This document shows, one piece after another, positions 53,485 through 60,176 of a stretch of 60,283 nt of DNA. The translations under genes were made by a program, and so were the position numbers. The notes under the pieces were generated by a model. The model was not told where the DNA came from, searched no databases, and saw nothing but the letters and a program-made list of their open reading frames with translations. The stretch lies in IMG/VR virus record IMGVR_UViG_3300043436_002761, positions 1-60,283 of that record; one strand, 5' to 3'. This DNA is from a virus. Position 1 is the stretch's first letter. Each line of letters begins with the position of its first letter.

Positions 53485-53996
53485 TATGCAGCACCATATT
53501 CTGTTATAGTCATATTTCCAGATTGTGATGCTGAGAGTGTTCCTTCAATATTTCCATCAAAAATTGCTACAATGTTGTCTCCATTTAAATAAGGAATCCA
53601 TTGTGGTGGATTAAATGTTTTACTTATTTGACCATTAGAGTCAGTAATCATTGTTGAGCTACTTGGGGGATCTTCAGATAAAGAGGATTGTCCAAAAATA
53701 GTTCCTCCAATATTAAAATATACAGACTGTCCAACAACTGGATTTGAATAATAATCTTCATCTAATCCAGATGTTAGTGTTGCTGTTAATGTAACTGAGA
53801 ATAATTCATATGGGGAATTAATTGAAATGTTGTTATTATCACCTGGAAATGCTGAATAGTTAGAAACTACAGGAGTTCCATAGGCATCAAGAGATGGATA
53901 ATATTCATAACTAGTTACCTGAGAAGATAAAACTATCTTTGTTGGAACTGCTGTTACACCTGCACCAGCAGCTGATACAATGCCTAGAGGGATCAA
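53484..53996 (-). CDS. Ig-like virion protein
   Basis: 170 residues from a TTG at 53996 after GGAGGGGG. The pattern GQSVYFNIGG, DSNGQISKTFNPP, GDNIVAIFDGN resembles bacterial Ig-like (Big_1) domains on surface proteins. Such domains decorate heads or tails and may bind cell walls. It starts two bases after the stop of the large Mtd-type fibre gene and precedes a small accessory gene. Confidence 0.6.
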   Translation of the reverse strand: MIPLGIVSAAGAGVTAVPTKIVLSSQVTSYEYYPSLDAYGTPVVSNYSAFPGDNNNISINSPYELFSVTLTATLTSGLDEDYYSNPVVGQSVYFNIGGTIFGQSSLSEDPPSSSTMITDSNGQISKTFNPPQWIPYLNGDNIVAIFDGNIEGTLSASQSGNMTITEYGAA

Positions 53997-53998
53997 TT

Positions 53999-56239
53999 TT
54001 AACCCCCTCCTCCACCAATGGATGCTACTGCACTAGAAAACTTTCCAACAATTACCCATCCAAAGCCTGTCCTGACAAGTGTTGCTGCTGCATACTGATC
54101 TATTGTAACATAGCCACTTGTAATTGTATCAGTTTCAGTAAAGTATGCAGGACCAATAGTTAATGGATTTCCTGCTATTGAAAGAACCGTTATCTGAGTT
54201 CCAACTGGAACCTGCATACCACCATCTACTATTATGTATGCCTGACCACCTTGATTTCCAAGAATAGTTCTTCCAGCATCTTCTTCTGATAGACTGTATG
54301 TATATGAATTACCAGAATCAAAAACTGGAGTGATTGTTTCTGGAGTAGCAAGTTGATATTCTACTGGCTTTTGTCCTAAAGATAATTGCCAATCATTGTA
54401 AGTGTTTTCAGCAGCAACTGTCCATTCAGATACATCTGATACTTCAATTGAATTAACAAAAGAGTTAGATGCAGATCCTATTTCAGTTATCTCACCGTAA
54501 AAAGCTGCAGTTGGTTCTGACTTAGAAACTGCCCTTACAAGATTTCCAACTTCAAACAATCCTGGGTCTCCAACAATTGATACAACATCTAATATAGCTG
54601 GTTTTGCAAAAGCTGTTGTAGGTGAAAGTGGTGCAGGTGGAATATCTACTGCATCCCAAGGTAGTGGTAGTGGATTAGTTAACTTATATTCTTTTTTAGG
54701 AGGGGAAGCAATAGATAGTGTCCAATCATTAAATGTATCTTCTTCACTAGCATCCCAAGTTAATACTTCAAGGGGGTAGATATAGAATTGATCTGCAAAG
54801 TTTGCATATCCAATAGATCCAATATAAGCAAATACTTTAATTCCTGGATTTGATCTAGATGAAATAACTACATAGTCTCCAGGATTATAAGATCCACGAT
54901 GGTATCCTTCAAAACTTCTTGAAGTTCCATATTGAATATCAGAAAGGAATGTTGAATAACTAATGTTGGTAAATGGAGCTTGAACCATTCCATCAGATAC
55001 ACTTATTCTCCTATCAAAATTATATCCAGGCTCAAAATGTGCTGAAAATATTGGAACTATTGCAGCAGCACTTGCAACTGTAGTAGACCAGTCACTATTA
55101 TTTGACCATCTTTGAACAACTATTCTTGCAAATGTTGGATCTAATTGATAAATCCATCCTTCAATATAAGGACTGGCTGGTAGAGAAGGATCTTCAAAAT
55201 GGAATTTTACATAATCTCCAACTCTATAGGAACTGTTTGAAAAATCTCCTGGAACTGTATACTGCATTCCTTCTGCCCAAGATGTGACACTATAAGCATT
55301 CCATACATAGCTTACATCGTCATAAAGCATATGAACATTTGAATCATATGTTACTTCATATCCTGGACCTTGTGGTCCATCTGAGGCATGAAGGCTAAAT
55401 GATAAAAAATAAGGAATGCTATTAATATCAACATAAACTTCTAAGCATTTTACCTCAAGACCGTCTGTTTGAGTTCCTTCTATATATTTTTGAATACCAA
55501 GAACTTCAAGTATTGCATAATCTTCAGGAATTGCTACACCAAATTCGTCTAAGGATTGCATTCTAATTTTTTGTCCAACTTGATAAAGTCCAGGCTGCCC
55601 TTCAATTACATACTCTTCTCCTACACTTGCTGGTTTTGCAGGAGGTGCTGTCCTCACACCTGCTAAAGAATCTCCAACAGGATATATAAAAGGTGGAAAT
55701 TCATATGTTGCCTTTGGTTCTGGTAAAAGTCCAGTAGTCCATTCACCCAGGGTATTGCCTTCTTGAGACCCACCATTTATTCTTGTAGCAGTAAATCTAT
55801 ACTCGTTGTAATTATATTCAGGGTATTTTGTAATATCCCAGATATATCCTTCAACAAAAACATCTGGATATATGGTATTTGCTGTTCCTATTGATCCACC
55901 ACGATCAACATATACTGCTTTTATCCAGTCTCCAGCTTTAAATAATGTATCTGCTCCAAAGATATAATATGAAGCACCAATAGAAGTATTGTTCATAGTT
56001 ATTCCAGAGTTGATTGGGGGTAAATTTCCTTGGCTGTCAACAGTTGGATATATATCGTAGCTTAGACCGTCATCTCCTGCAACCTGTGCATATTGAAGAG
56101 AGATCCAAGAGGTATTTGATTTACCTATTTTAAATTTTCCAGTATCTGTTTCAAATCCAATTTCACCATCTGAAAGGGTGGGATCGTTTGCTGTCCAATT
56201 TGCAGCAGTATCTCTTCTAACTTGGATTCTTGTTGCCAT
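53999..56239 (-). CDS. large tail fibre with Mtd-type N-terminus
   Basis: 746 residues from ATG 56239; the longer reading adds 32 unrelated residues. Residues 1-45 (TRIQVRRDTAANWTANDPTL, GFETDTGKFKIGKS) match the N-terminal module of the major tropism determinant, which fixes fibres to the baseplate. The body contains repeated GQKIRMQSLDEFGV/GNLVRAVSKSE beta units. No C-type-lectin variable repeat or reverse transcriptase is seen, so it is not a diversity-generating system here. Ends in a Gly-rich SIGGGGG. A TGTTATAAT lies nine bases before the ATG. Confidence 0.75.
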   Translation of the reverse strand: MATRIQVRRDTAANWTANDPTLSDGEIGFETDTGKFKIGKSNTSWISLQYAQVAGDDGLSYDIYPTVDSQGNLPPINSGITMNNTSIGASYYIFGADTLFKAGDWIKAVYVDRGGSIGTANTIYPDVFVEGYIWDITKYPEYNYNEYRFTATRINGGSQEGNTLGEWTTGLLPEPKATYEFPPFIYPVGDSLAGVRTAPPAKPASVGEEYVIEGQPGLYQVGQKIRMQSLDEFGVAIPEDYAILEVLGIQKYIEGTQTDGLEVKCLEVYVDINSIPYFLSFSLHASDGPQGPGYEVTYDSNVHMLYDDVSYVWNAYSVTSWAEGMQYTVPGDFSNSSYRVGDYVKFHFEDPSLPASPYIEGWIYQLDPTFARIVVQRWSNNSDWSTTVASAAAIVPIFSAHFEPGYNFDRRISVSDGMVQAPFTNISYSTFLSDIQYGTSRSFEGYHRGSYNPGDYVVISSRSNPGIKVFAYIGSIGYANFADQFYIYPLEVLTWDASEEDTFNDWTLSIASPPKKEYKLTNPLPLPWDAVDIPPAPLSPTTAFAKPAILDVVSIVGDPGLFEVGNLVRAVSKSEPTAAFYGEITEIGSASNSFVNSIEVSDVSEWTVAAENTYNDWQLSLGQKPVEYQLATPETITPVFDSGNSYTYSLSEEDAGRTILGNQGGQAYIIVDGGMQVPVGTQITVLSIAGNPLTIGPAYFTETDTITSGYVTIDQYAAATLVRTGFGWVIVGKFSSAVASIGGGGG

Positions 56240-56248
56240 AATAAAACT

Positions 56249-56257
56249 ATTATAACA
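56249..56257 (-). promoter_or_regulatory. extended -10 promoter of the Mtd-type fibre
   Basis: TGTTATAAT, nine bases before the ATG, same sequence as the site at 52025-52033. Leader would be two or three bases. Confidence 0.55.
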
Positions 56258-56290
56258 TATATTCTTTACTATATCTTTACCATTGAAAAA

Positions 56291-56326
56291 TTCCGCAAAA
56301 AATAAAAACGCAAAAAATCGGCGGAA
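56291..56326 (-). terminator. possible terminator after the oxygenase operon
   Basis: TTCCGC and GCGGAA can pair across a 24-base loop, followed by TTTTT on the minus strand. The long loop makes it weak. It lies in the 214-base gap between the DUF6065-like gene and the Mtd-type fibre; the remaining bases of the gap show no other signal. Confidence 0.35.
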
Positions 56327-56453
56327 ATAGTACACATTTCATCACTTTATAACTACGTTATTCTATGATAGATAAAAAGTTTTTTTAAACATTTACTATT
56401 TATTAAAATAATACGGGGTAAACATTATATGCAGATAGTCCCTAATGTGAAGA

Positions 56454-57212
56454 CTACAATCTCTTTTGATGATCTTTAAACTTTTCTCCGAAGGCATGTA
56501 TTCCATTAAAATATCTTCTACCTGCAAGATGTGCTTTTTCTCTATCTTCATTTAATCTTTGACGACCAAATTCGTGGGAATCATTTCTTTCATTATTAAT
56601 AAGTTCTTCTGAAAAATATTTATTAGCAGCAAGTAATTCAAATTTATCTACAAAGTATCTTTGAATAGGAATAAAGGCAGCTAGGGCATCACCTTTTTTA
56701 ACTTTAACTACCCTGCCTGGATCTGTAAGCTTTAGATTAAAGGAAAAGTCTCTTCTCATTTGATCTGCCTCAATTACTGCTGTCATTGCAACCATTCCTG
56801 GAATAAACATATTTGGTGGCTGAATTGTCATTAGGTTTATGCCTATTGGGGTTTTTAACTGAAAGTTGTTTTGTATAGTTAGGACACCCTCAGCAAATCC
56901 TGGATGAATGTTTTGCATATTTAAGTTATCATCACTATATGTTTTTACTTCTATGTCTTTTGGATTTCCAGATGAACCATCCCAAGTTGCATCAAAGTCG
57001 TATGCTGCCTTTAGGATAAAACCGTATTGATTACCTATGTTAAGGGGTAGACAATAATAGGCATGGTTATTAAACCAGTCTCTTTTAATATTACCCTTTA
57101 AAGATTCTATAATTTCTGGATATCTTTCATACTGTTCATCTCTACCAGTAAAAGGAATAACTACAATTTTATTTCTAGGAACTTCAAATCCATAATCATT
57201 TATGTAATTCAA
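56454..57212 (-). CDS. DUF6065-like protein (paralog 1)
   Basis: 252 residues from a TTG at 57212 next to the oxygenase stop. Order of motifs: AYYCLPLNIGNQYGFILKA, FDATWDGSS, AVIEAD, FNLKLTDPGRVVKVKKGD, AAFIPIQR, then a polar helix. This is the family I recall as DUF6065. Coupling with the oxygenase suggests that both act on one substrate. Closest paralog by eye is 40322-41047. Confidence 0.65.
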   Translation of the reverse strand: MNYINDYGFEVPRNKIVVIPFTGRDEQYERYPEIIESLKGNIKRDWFNNHAYYCLPLNIGNQYGFILKAAYDFDATWDGSSGNPKDIEVKTYSDDNLNMQNIHPGFAEGVLTIQNNFQLKTPIGINLMTIQPPNMFIPGMVAMTAVIEADQMRRDFSFNLKLTDPGRVVKVKKGDALAAFIPIQRYFVDKFELLAANKYFSEELINNERNDSHEFGRQRLNEDREKAHLAGRRYFNGIHAFGEKFKDHQKRL

Positions 57213-57791
57213 TTACAGAGTCCAACCATCAAAGTATTGCTTATCCTTAGTCCAGAATGAAGCTAGGGTATATCTGATACCATCTTCTATTTTAGAGACT
57301 CCATGGAGGTGCTCTGGGTCTCCTGGGTGCACTGCAAGTTTTCCAGCAGCTGGGGCAATGTCAAAATTATAATTTGGATAATATGTATGTCCACCAGAGT
57401 AATCATCATTTAAATATATGATTGCTCCATAGTGTCTATGATTAAACCATTCTAATGATTCTTTATGATCTTCATGAGCATCTGTCATATCGTCACAATG
57501 TGGATGTTGTTCCATACCAGGAAACCATCTAACTACTTGGAATAAGTCTGGATATACCTCAGATAGGTTATACATATCCTTTATTTCTTTTTCCACTCTT
57601 TGACGAATTTTATATAGCATTCCCCCGATTTCTTTGCTATGTAAGTTGTATATGTTTATAGCATTAAGACTTCTATTATCCCAAAAGTCTGATCCGCCAG
57701 ATTCCCATGGCTCTATTGCCTTAACAAAATTAATAATAGTTTGTGATTCTTCTTTAGTTAAGAAATTATCTACTGTTTTTGCTTTAAACAT
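57213..57791 (-). CDS. 2-oxoglutarate/Fe(II) oxygenase (prolyl-4-hydroxylase type)
   Basis: 192 residues. Iron ligands H98 and D100 (PHCD) and H163 (EHLHGV), and 2-oxoglutarate-binding R173 (GIRYTL), give the full double-stranded beta-helix signature. It hydroxylates an unknown substrate, likely a peptide proline or a sugar. AAAGGA precedes the ATG. It is the first sizeable gene of the late operon, coupled to a DUF6065-like gene. The same window encodes a PF11397-type transferase, which in eukaryotes glycosylates hydroxyproline. Confidence 0.85.
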   Translation of the reverse strand: MFKAKTVDNFLTKEESQTIINFVKAIEPWESGGSDFWDNRSLNAINIYNLHSKEIGGMLYKIRQRVEKEIKDMYNLSEVYPDLFQVVRWFPGMEQHPHCDDMTDAHEDHKESLEWFNHRHYGAIIYLNDDYSGGHTYYPNYNFDIAPAAGKLAVHPGDPEHLHGVSKIEDGIRYTLASFWTKDKQYFDGWTL

Positions 57792-57815
57792 TTTTATCCT
57801 TTCAAAAATAAAAAA

Positions 57816-57896
57816 TTAGCTACCAGATAGTGTTGACAATAAGATTACTGTTATTGTAATCCAAAAGATGTATCTAGCATATTCTTTGTTACTCAT
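57816..57896 (-). CDS. possible small membrane peptide
   Basis: A 26-residue reading frame: MSNKEYARYIFW, then a hydrophobic ITITVILLSTL and SGS at the end. AAGGA lies very close to the ATG (two bases), so translation is uncertain. It is the first frame after the late promoter. A single-span membrane peptide is plausible. Confidence 0.35.
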   Translation of the reverse strand: MSNKEYARYIFWITITVILLSTLSGS

Positions 57897-57978
57897 TTTC
57901 CTTAATCCTTGTTTTTTCAATAATTTCATCCCCCTGCCCCCTGCAAATTTTTACACTTTTTTGATTCATTGCATTCAT

Positions 57979-58007
57979 AGTATAAGAGTGTTTTTAATGC
58001 TTGTCAA
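57979..58007 (-). promoter_or_regulatory. sigma70-type promoter heading the late region
   Basis: TTGACA (58002-58007), 17 bases, TATACT (57979-57984), about 190 bases before the oxygenase and 80 before the small peptide. It lies after a terminator on the same strand, so it starts the long leftward late transcript. Confidence 0.8.
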
Positions 58008-58042
58008 ATTGAGTTCCACCAAACATTGAACTATTAAATTAT

Positions 58043-58082
58043 TTGTAACACAATTGTAACATATCATCTCACATATTGAGAT
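58043..58082. promoter_or_regulatory. candidate operator: spaced TTGTAACA repeats and inverted repeat
   Basis: TTGTAACA occurs at 58043-58050 and 58054-58061, eleven bases apart, one helical turn. ATCTCA/TGAGAT forms an inverted repeat at 58066-58082. They lie 36-75 bases upstream of the late -35, where an activator or repressor would bind. Confidence 0.4.
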
Positions 58083-58100
58083 ATATATTTATATACCCGC

Positions 58101-58161
58101 AAAATCTGAATATTTTTATATTTGCAGCTAGATCCCATTTTGAAGAAAATCTGAATATTTT
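58101..58161. repeat. 16-bp direct repeats AAAATCTGAATATTTT
   Basis: Identical copies at 58101-58116 and 58146-58161, 45 bases apart, between the late promoter and the terminator of the small-gene operon. Possible regulator sites or iterons. The rest of the 57792-58233 gap, apart from listed sites, shows nothing. Confidence 0.6.
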
Positions 58162-58180
58162 GTTAAAGTGTATGATGCGT

Positions 58181-58215
58181 AAAAATAGAAAAAGCTCACT
58201 TTTTTATTAGTGAGC
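58181..58215 (-). terminator. Rho-independent terminator of the small leftward operon
   Basis: Minus-strand GCTCACT pairs with AGTGAGC around an eight-base loop, then TTTTTCTATTTTT. Perfect stem and U-run, 19 bases after the stop at 58234. Confidence 0.9.
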
Positions 58216-58233
58216 CCATCCTATTAGATAATA

Positions 58234-58419
58234 CTAGATGAATTCGAATTCTGCAACCTCTTCACAGTTCAAACAATTGTCTAAATCTTCACAATAACAA
58301 CCGTGAAACTCTCCAGCACAATCTTGACAATAGAGAACACTCTTTGACTTTGAATTTCTAGAATTGAAAGCCTTTCCAATTCGATGTCCTTGATGTTCTA
58401 AAATTATAGAATTAATCAT
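58234..58419 (-). CDS. small cysteine-rich protein
   Basis: 61 residues. Cys pattern: CQDC, GCYC, CLNC, with acidic end EEVAEFEFI; N-terminus is basic. Probably binds zinc. Third gene of a leftward operon of tiny genes behind the damage-type promoter, ending at a perfect terminator. Not recognised. Confidence 0.6.
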   Translation of the reverse strand: MINSIILEHQGHRIGKAFNSRNSKSKSVLYCQDCAGEFHGCYCEDLDNCLNCEEVAEFEFI

Positions 58420-58422
58420 TTC

Positions 58423-58611
58423 TTACCCCTCTAACATTTCACAGATAACAGCACCTATGGCAGATGCTAAGCCAATAATAAAAGTAACTAGCATAACTGT
58501 TGGAGTCATCCAACTAAAGCCAATCACTAAAAGTTGTAGTTGTAGTAGTAGTGCAGGTAGTGAGAACACTGCAATGAATACTAATGGTGCAATTAGATTG
58601 TAAACAAACAT
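58423..58611 (-). CDS. small membrane protein
   Basis: 62 residues with two hydrophobic helices (about residues 5-28 and 36-57), short polar turn, no charge until the end. Might be an early host-membrane effector; nothing proves this. Its ATG directly follows the stop of the first gene (TAAATG). Confidence 0.6.
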   Translation of the reverse strand: MFVYNLIAPLVFIAVFSLPALLLQLQLLVIGFSWMTPTVMLVTFIIGLASAIGAVICEMLEG

Positions 58612-58737
58612 TTAGAATACCTCGTATTCGTCAGGCTCACAGATGATACAGTAACCGTTAGTTTCCCAATCGGTTAGTTTGTCACCACACTCTACACACT
58701 TTGTAGTAGTGATGTTCTCGTATGCTAGTTCAGTCAT
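58612..58737 (-). CDS. small zinc-ribbon protein
   Basis: 41 residues: CVEC at 14-17 and CIIC at 30-33, the two knuckles of a zinc ribbon. The ATG follows GAAAGGAAG. First gene behind the exact TTGTCAGTG-N8-TAAGTT promoter. Too short to name. Confidence 0.65.
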   Translation of the reverse strand: MTELAYENITTTKCVECGDKLTDWETNGYCIICEPDEYEVF

Positions 58738-58771
58738 TTTGTGACTTCCTTTCGTTTGTTTCTATGTTCTA

Positions 58772-58794
58772 AACTTAGCAGATACCACTGACAA
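58772..58794 (-). promoter_or_regulatory. DNA-damage (PafBC / RecA-NDp type) promoter, exact match
   Basis: TTGTCAGTG (58786-58794), eight bases, TAAGTT (58772-58777). This equals the known mycobacterial damage-promoter consensus TTGTCRGTG-N8-TAnnnT in every defined position. Drives the leftward three-gene operon. Confidence 0.8.
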
Positions 58795-58839
58795 AATCAA
58801 GCCAGAATCGCCTTTTTTAGGTTAACATTGGGTGAACAA

Positions 58840-58985
58840 TAATTCACAGGTTATCCACAGGATCCAGGCTGCGCCCCGTTTTCCACAGGTTATCCACACC
58901 CTGTTAAGAAGGTGTTAATGAGTCCCCATTTTCTGTGTATAAGTATGGTAGTTATGTGTATAAGTTGTTAATAAGATGTGTATAA
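58840..58985. other. putative replication origin: DnaA-box cluster
   Basis: Perfect TTATCCACA at 58851-58859 and 58890-58898; perfect TTATACACA on the minus strand at 58934-58942, 58955-58963 and 58977-58985; one-mismatch boxes at 58840-58848 and 58879-58887. They fill the noncoding 58738-59158 gap between divergent operons, the usual place of an origin. Confidence 0.75.
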
Positions 58986-59042
58986 CTAATGTGATGAGGG
59001 TCACAAAAATAATTCTAAAACACCCCCCAAAAAGGGGCAAAA

Positions 59043-59065
59043 CTGTCAGACCCCTCTGCTAAGAT
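59043..59065 (+). promoter_or_regulatory. damage-type promoter, rightward operon 1
   Basis: CTGTCAGAC (59043-59051), eight bases, TAAGAT (59060-59065), with TGC before the -10. Same layout as the exact site on the other strand; three of nine upstream positions differ from the consensus. Confidence 0.7.
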
Positions 59066-59086
59066 GAAATCATAAAGCAGTTGAGA

Positions 59087-59130
59087 GTGAGCCTAGCAAA
59101 TAATCCCGAAAGGGTGAGCCTAGCAAATAA
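59087..59130. repeat. direct repeat GTGAGCCTAGCAAATAA in an early leader
   Basis: Two identical 17-bp copies at 59087-59103 and 59114-59130, 27 bases apart, in the transcribed leader between promoter and the 49-residue gene. Purpose unknown. Confidence 0.6.
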
Positions 59131-59158
59131 ATCTCACACAAACGAAAGGTAAACCAAA

Positions 59159-59308
59159 ATGGCTTACACTAAAATAAAAAATGCAAGACTGCTAGTAGAT
59201 GCAGTCAATGGCTTAGAGTTAATACTCAAGCACGACCCAACCAATCAACGAATGATTGACTACTACAATCTACAAATAAAACTTTTGACTAGACGTGTCT
59301 ACCGTTAA
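59159..59308 (+). CDS. small basic protein
   Basis: 49 residues: AYTKIKNARLLVDAVNGLEL, then HDPTNQRMIDYYNLQI and a basic end. Helical throughout. GAAAGG lies about nine bases before ATG. Not recognised. The stop overlaps the start of the next promoter repeat. Confidence 0.6.
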   Translation: MAYTKIKNARLLVDAVNGLELILKHDPTNQRMIDYYNLQIKLLTRRVYR

Positions 59309-59310
59309 AA

Positions 59311-59333
59311 CTGTCAGACCTCTATGCTAAGAT
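59311..59333 (+). promoter_or_regulatory. damage-type promoter, rightward gene 2
   Basis: CTGTCAGAC (59311-59319), eight bases, TAAGAT (59328-59333). Second copy of the rightward promoter, followed by GAAAGAAAGG. Confidence 0.7.
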
Positions 59334-59365
59334 AAAACTAATAAACGAAAGAAAGGTAAGACAAA

Positions 59366-59575
59366 ATGACTTACACTGAAATAATGGAAGAGGTAGTTAC
59401 CCCAGCAGGTAACACTTTCTACAATACCATTCGCTACTATGACGAATGCGAGATTTGCCAATCTGCTATGGCTAAAGGTGAGATGCCTTTCATCTCTCAC
59501 GATAACTGCCTATACAAGGGTAAGCGTATCATTGGTCACTCACTAGGTCACTGTACCGCAGGGAGTTGCTACTAA
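59366..59575 (+). CDS. small zinc-binding protein
   Basis: 69 residues. CEIC at 28-31, with HDNC and a C-terminal HCTAGSCY, enough for a zinc site. Followed directly by another Cys-rich gene at TAATG, so the pair is coupled. Not recognised. Confidence 0.6.
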   Translation: MTYTEIMEEVVTPAGNTFYNTIRYYDECEICQSAMAKGEMPFISHDNCLYKGKRIIGHSLGHCTAGSCY

Positions 59576-59706
59576 TGAATAGATGCGAAAACTGTGATGA
59601 GTGGTCAGAGTGGAAATCCTGCCCTGCCTGTGATGAATCTATCTGTGGCTATTGTGTCTACTATGTAGAGCAAGACCTAACTAGTTGCGACAGATTAGGT
59701 CACTAA
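59575..59706 (+). CDS. small zinc-ribbon protein
   Basis: 43 residues: CENC, CPAC and CGYC, three Cys-x2-Cys knuckles in the first 30 residues. Start overlaps the previous stop. A third promoter copy begins just after its stop. Confidence 0.6.
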   Translation: MNRCENCDEWSEWKSCPACDESICGYCVYYVEQDLTSCDRLGH

Positions 59707-59709
59707 AAA

Positions 59710-59732
59710 CTGTCAGACCTCTCTGATAGTAT
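59710..59732 (+). promoter_or_regulatory. damage-type promoter, rightward operon 3
   Basis: CTGTCAGAC (59710-59718), eight bases, TAGTAT (59727-59732). Followed by an A-rich leader with CGAAAGG. Confidence 0.7.
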
Positions 59733-59767
59733 CAACTTAACAAACAAACAAACGAAAGGTGGTCACA

Positions 59768-59992
59768 ATGACTACACTAAACACCAAAGACTTTCTAGAG
59801 TCTTACAAGGCTTTGCACAATGCAAAGTATTCAACACTAAATGCAAATGAGCATCTTGTTCTTGCAACAATTCTAACCGTTTCTATTGAGTGGTCAAAGT
59901 CACTTGATGAGGTTCAGAAATTACTAGACAAGAAAACTCAAGAACAAAATCTTGAACTACAATTCTTCCAAAATGCAAAGGCAGGAAAATAA
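59768..59992 (+). CDS. small helical protein
   Basis: 74 residues from ATG 59768 (AAAGG upstream; GTG 59759 overlaps it). Helical with TLNANEHLVLATILTVSI and a Lys/Gln-rich C-terminal helix. Not recognised. First gene of the third rightward operon. Confidence 0.6.
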   Translation: MTTLNTKDFLESYKALHNAKYSTLNANEHLVLATILTVSIEWSKSLDEVQKLLDKKTQEQNLELQFFQNAKAGK

Positions 59993-59993
59993 A

Positions 59994-60176
59994 ATGATGA
60001 CACGCAAAGACTACATAGCAACTGCAAAGATTTTTAATTCTTATGCAGAAGCAGGACAAGACAACCTTTTGATTTCTTCACTTGTAAAAAGTATGGTAGA
60101 AGATTTTGCAGACTTATTCGCAAATGATAATCCAAACTTTGATGAGCAAAGATTTCTAGATGCGGTAGGTGTGTAA
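59994..60176 (+). CDS. small acidic protein
   Basis: 60 residues from ATG 59994 (or 59997) after AGGAAA. Begins MMTRKDYIATAKIFNSYAEA and is acidic after residue 35 (VEDFADLFANDNPNFDEQRF). Similar short proteins of the form TRKDYxxxA occur in many actinophages; role unknown. One base after the previous stop. Confidence 0.6.
   Translation: MMTRKDYIATAKIFNSYAEAGQDNLLISSLVKSMVEDFADLFANDNPNFDEQRFLDAVGV

Noticed and set aside
53999-56239. Diversity-generating retroelement because of the Mtd-type N-terminus
   Set aside because: No reverse transcriptase, template/variable repeat pair or lectin-type C-terminus is visible.
56240-56335. 32-residue upstream extension of the Mtd-type fibre
   Set aside because: It lacks a ribosome site and resembles no fibre; the ATG at 56239 begins the known module.
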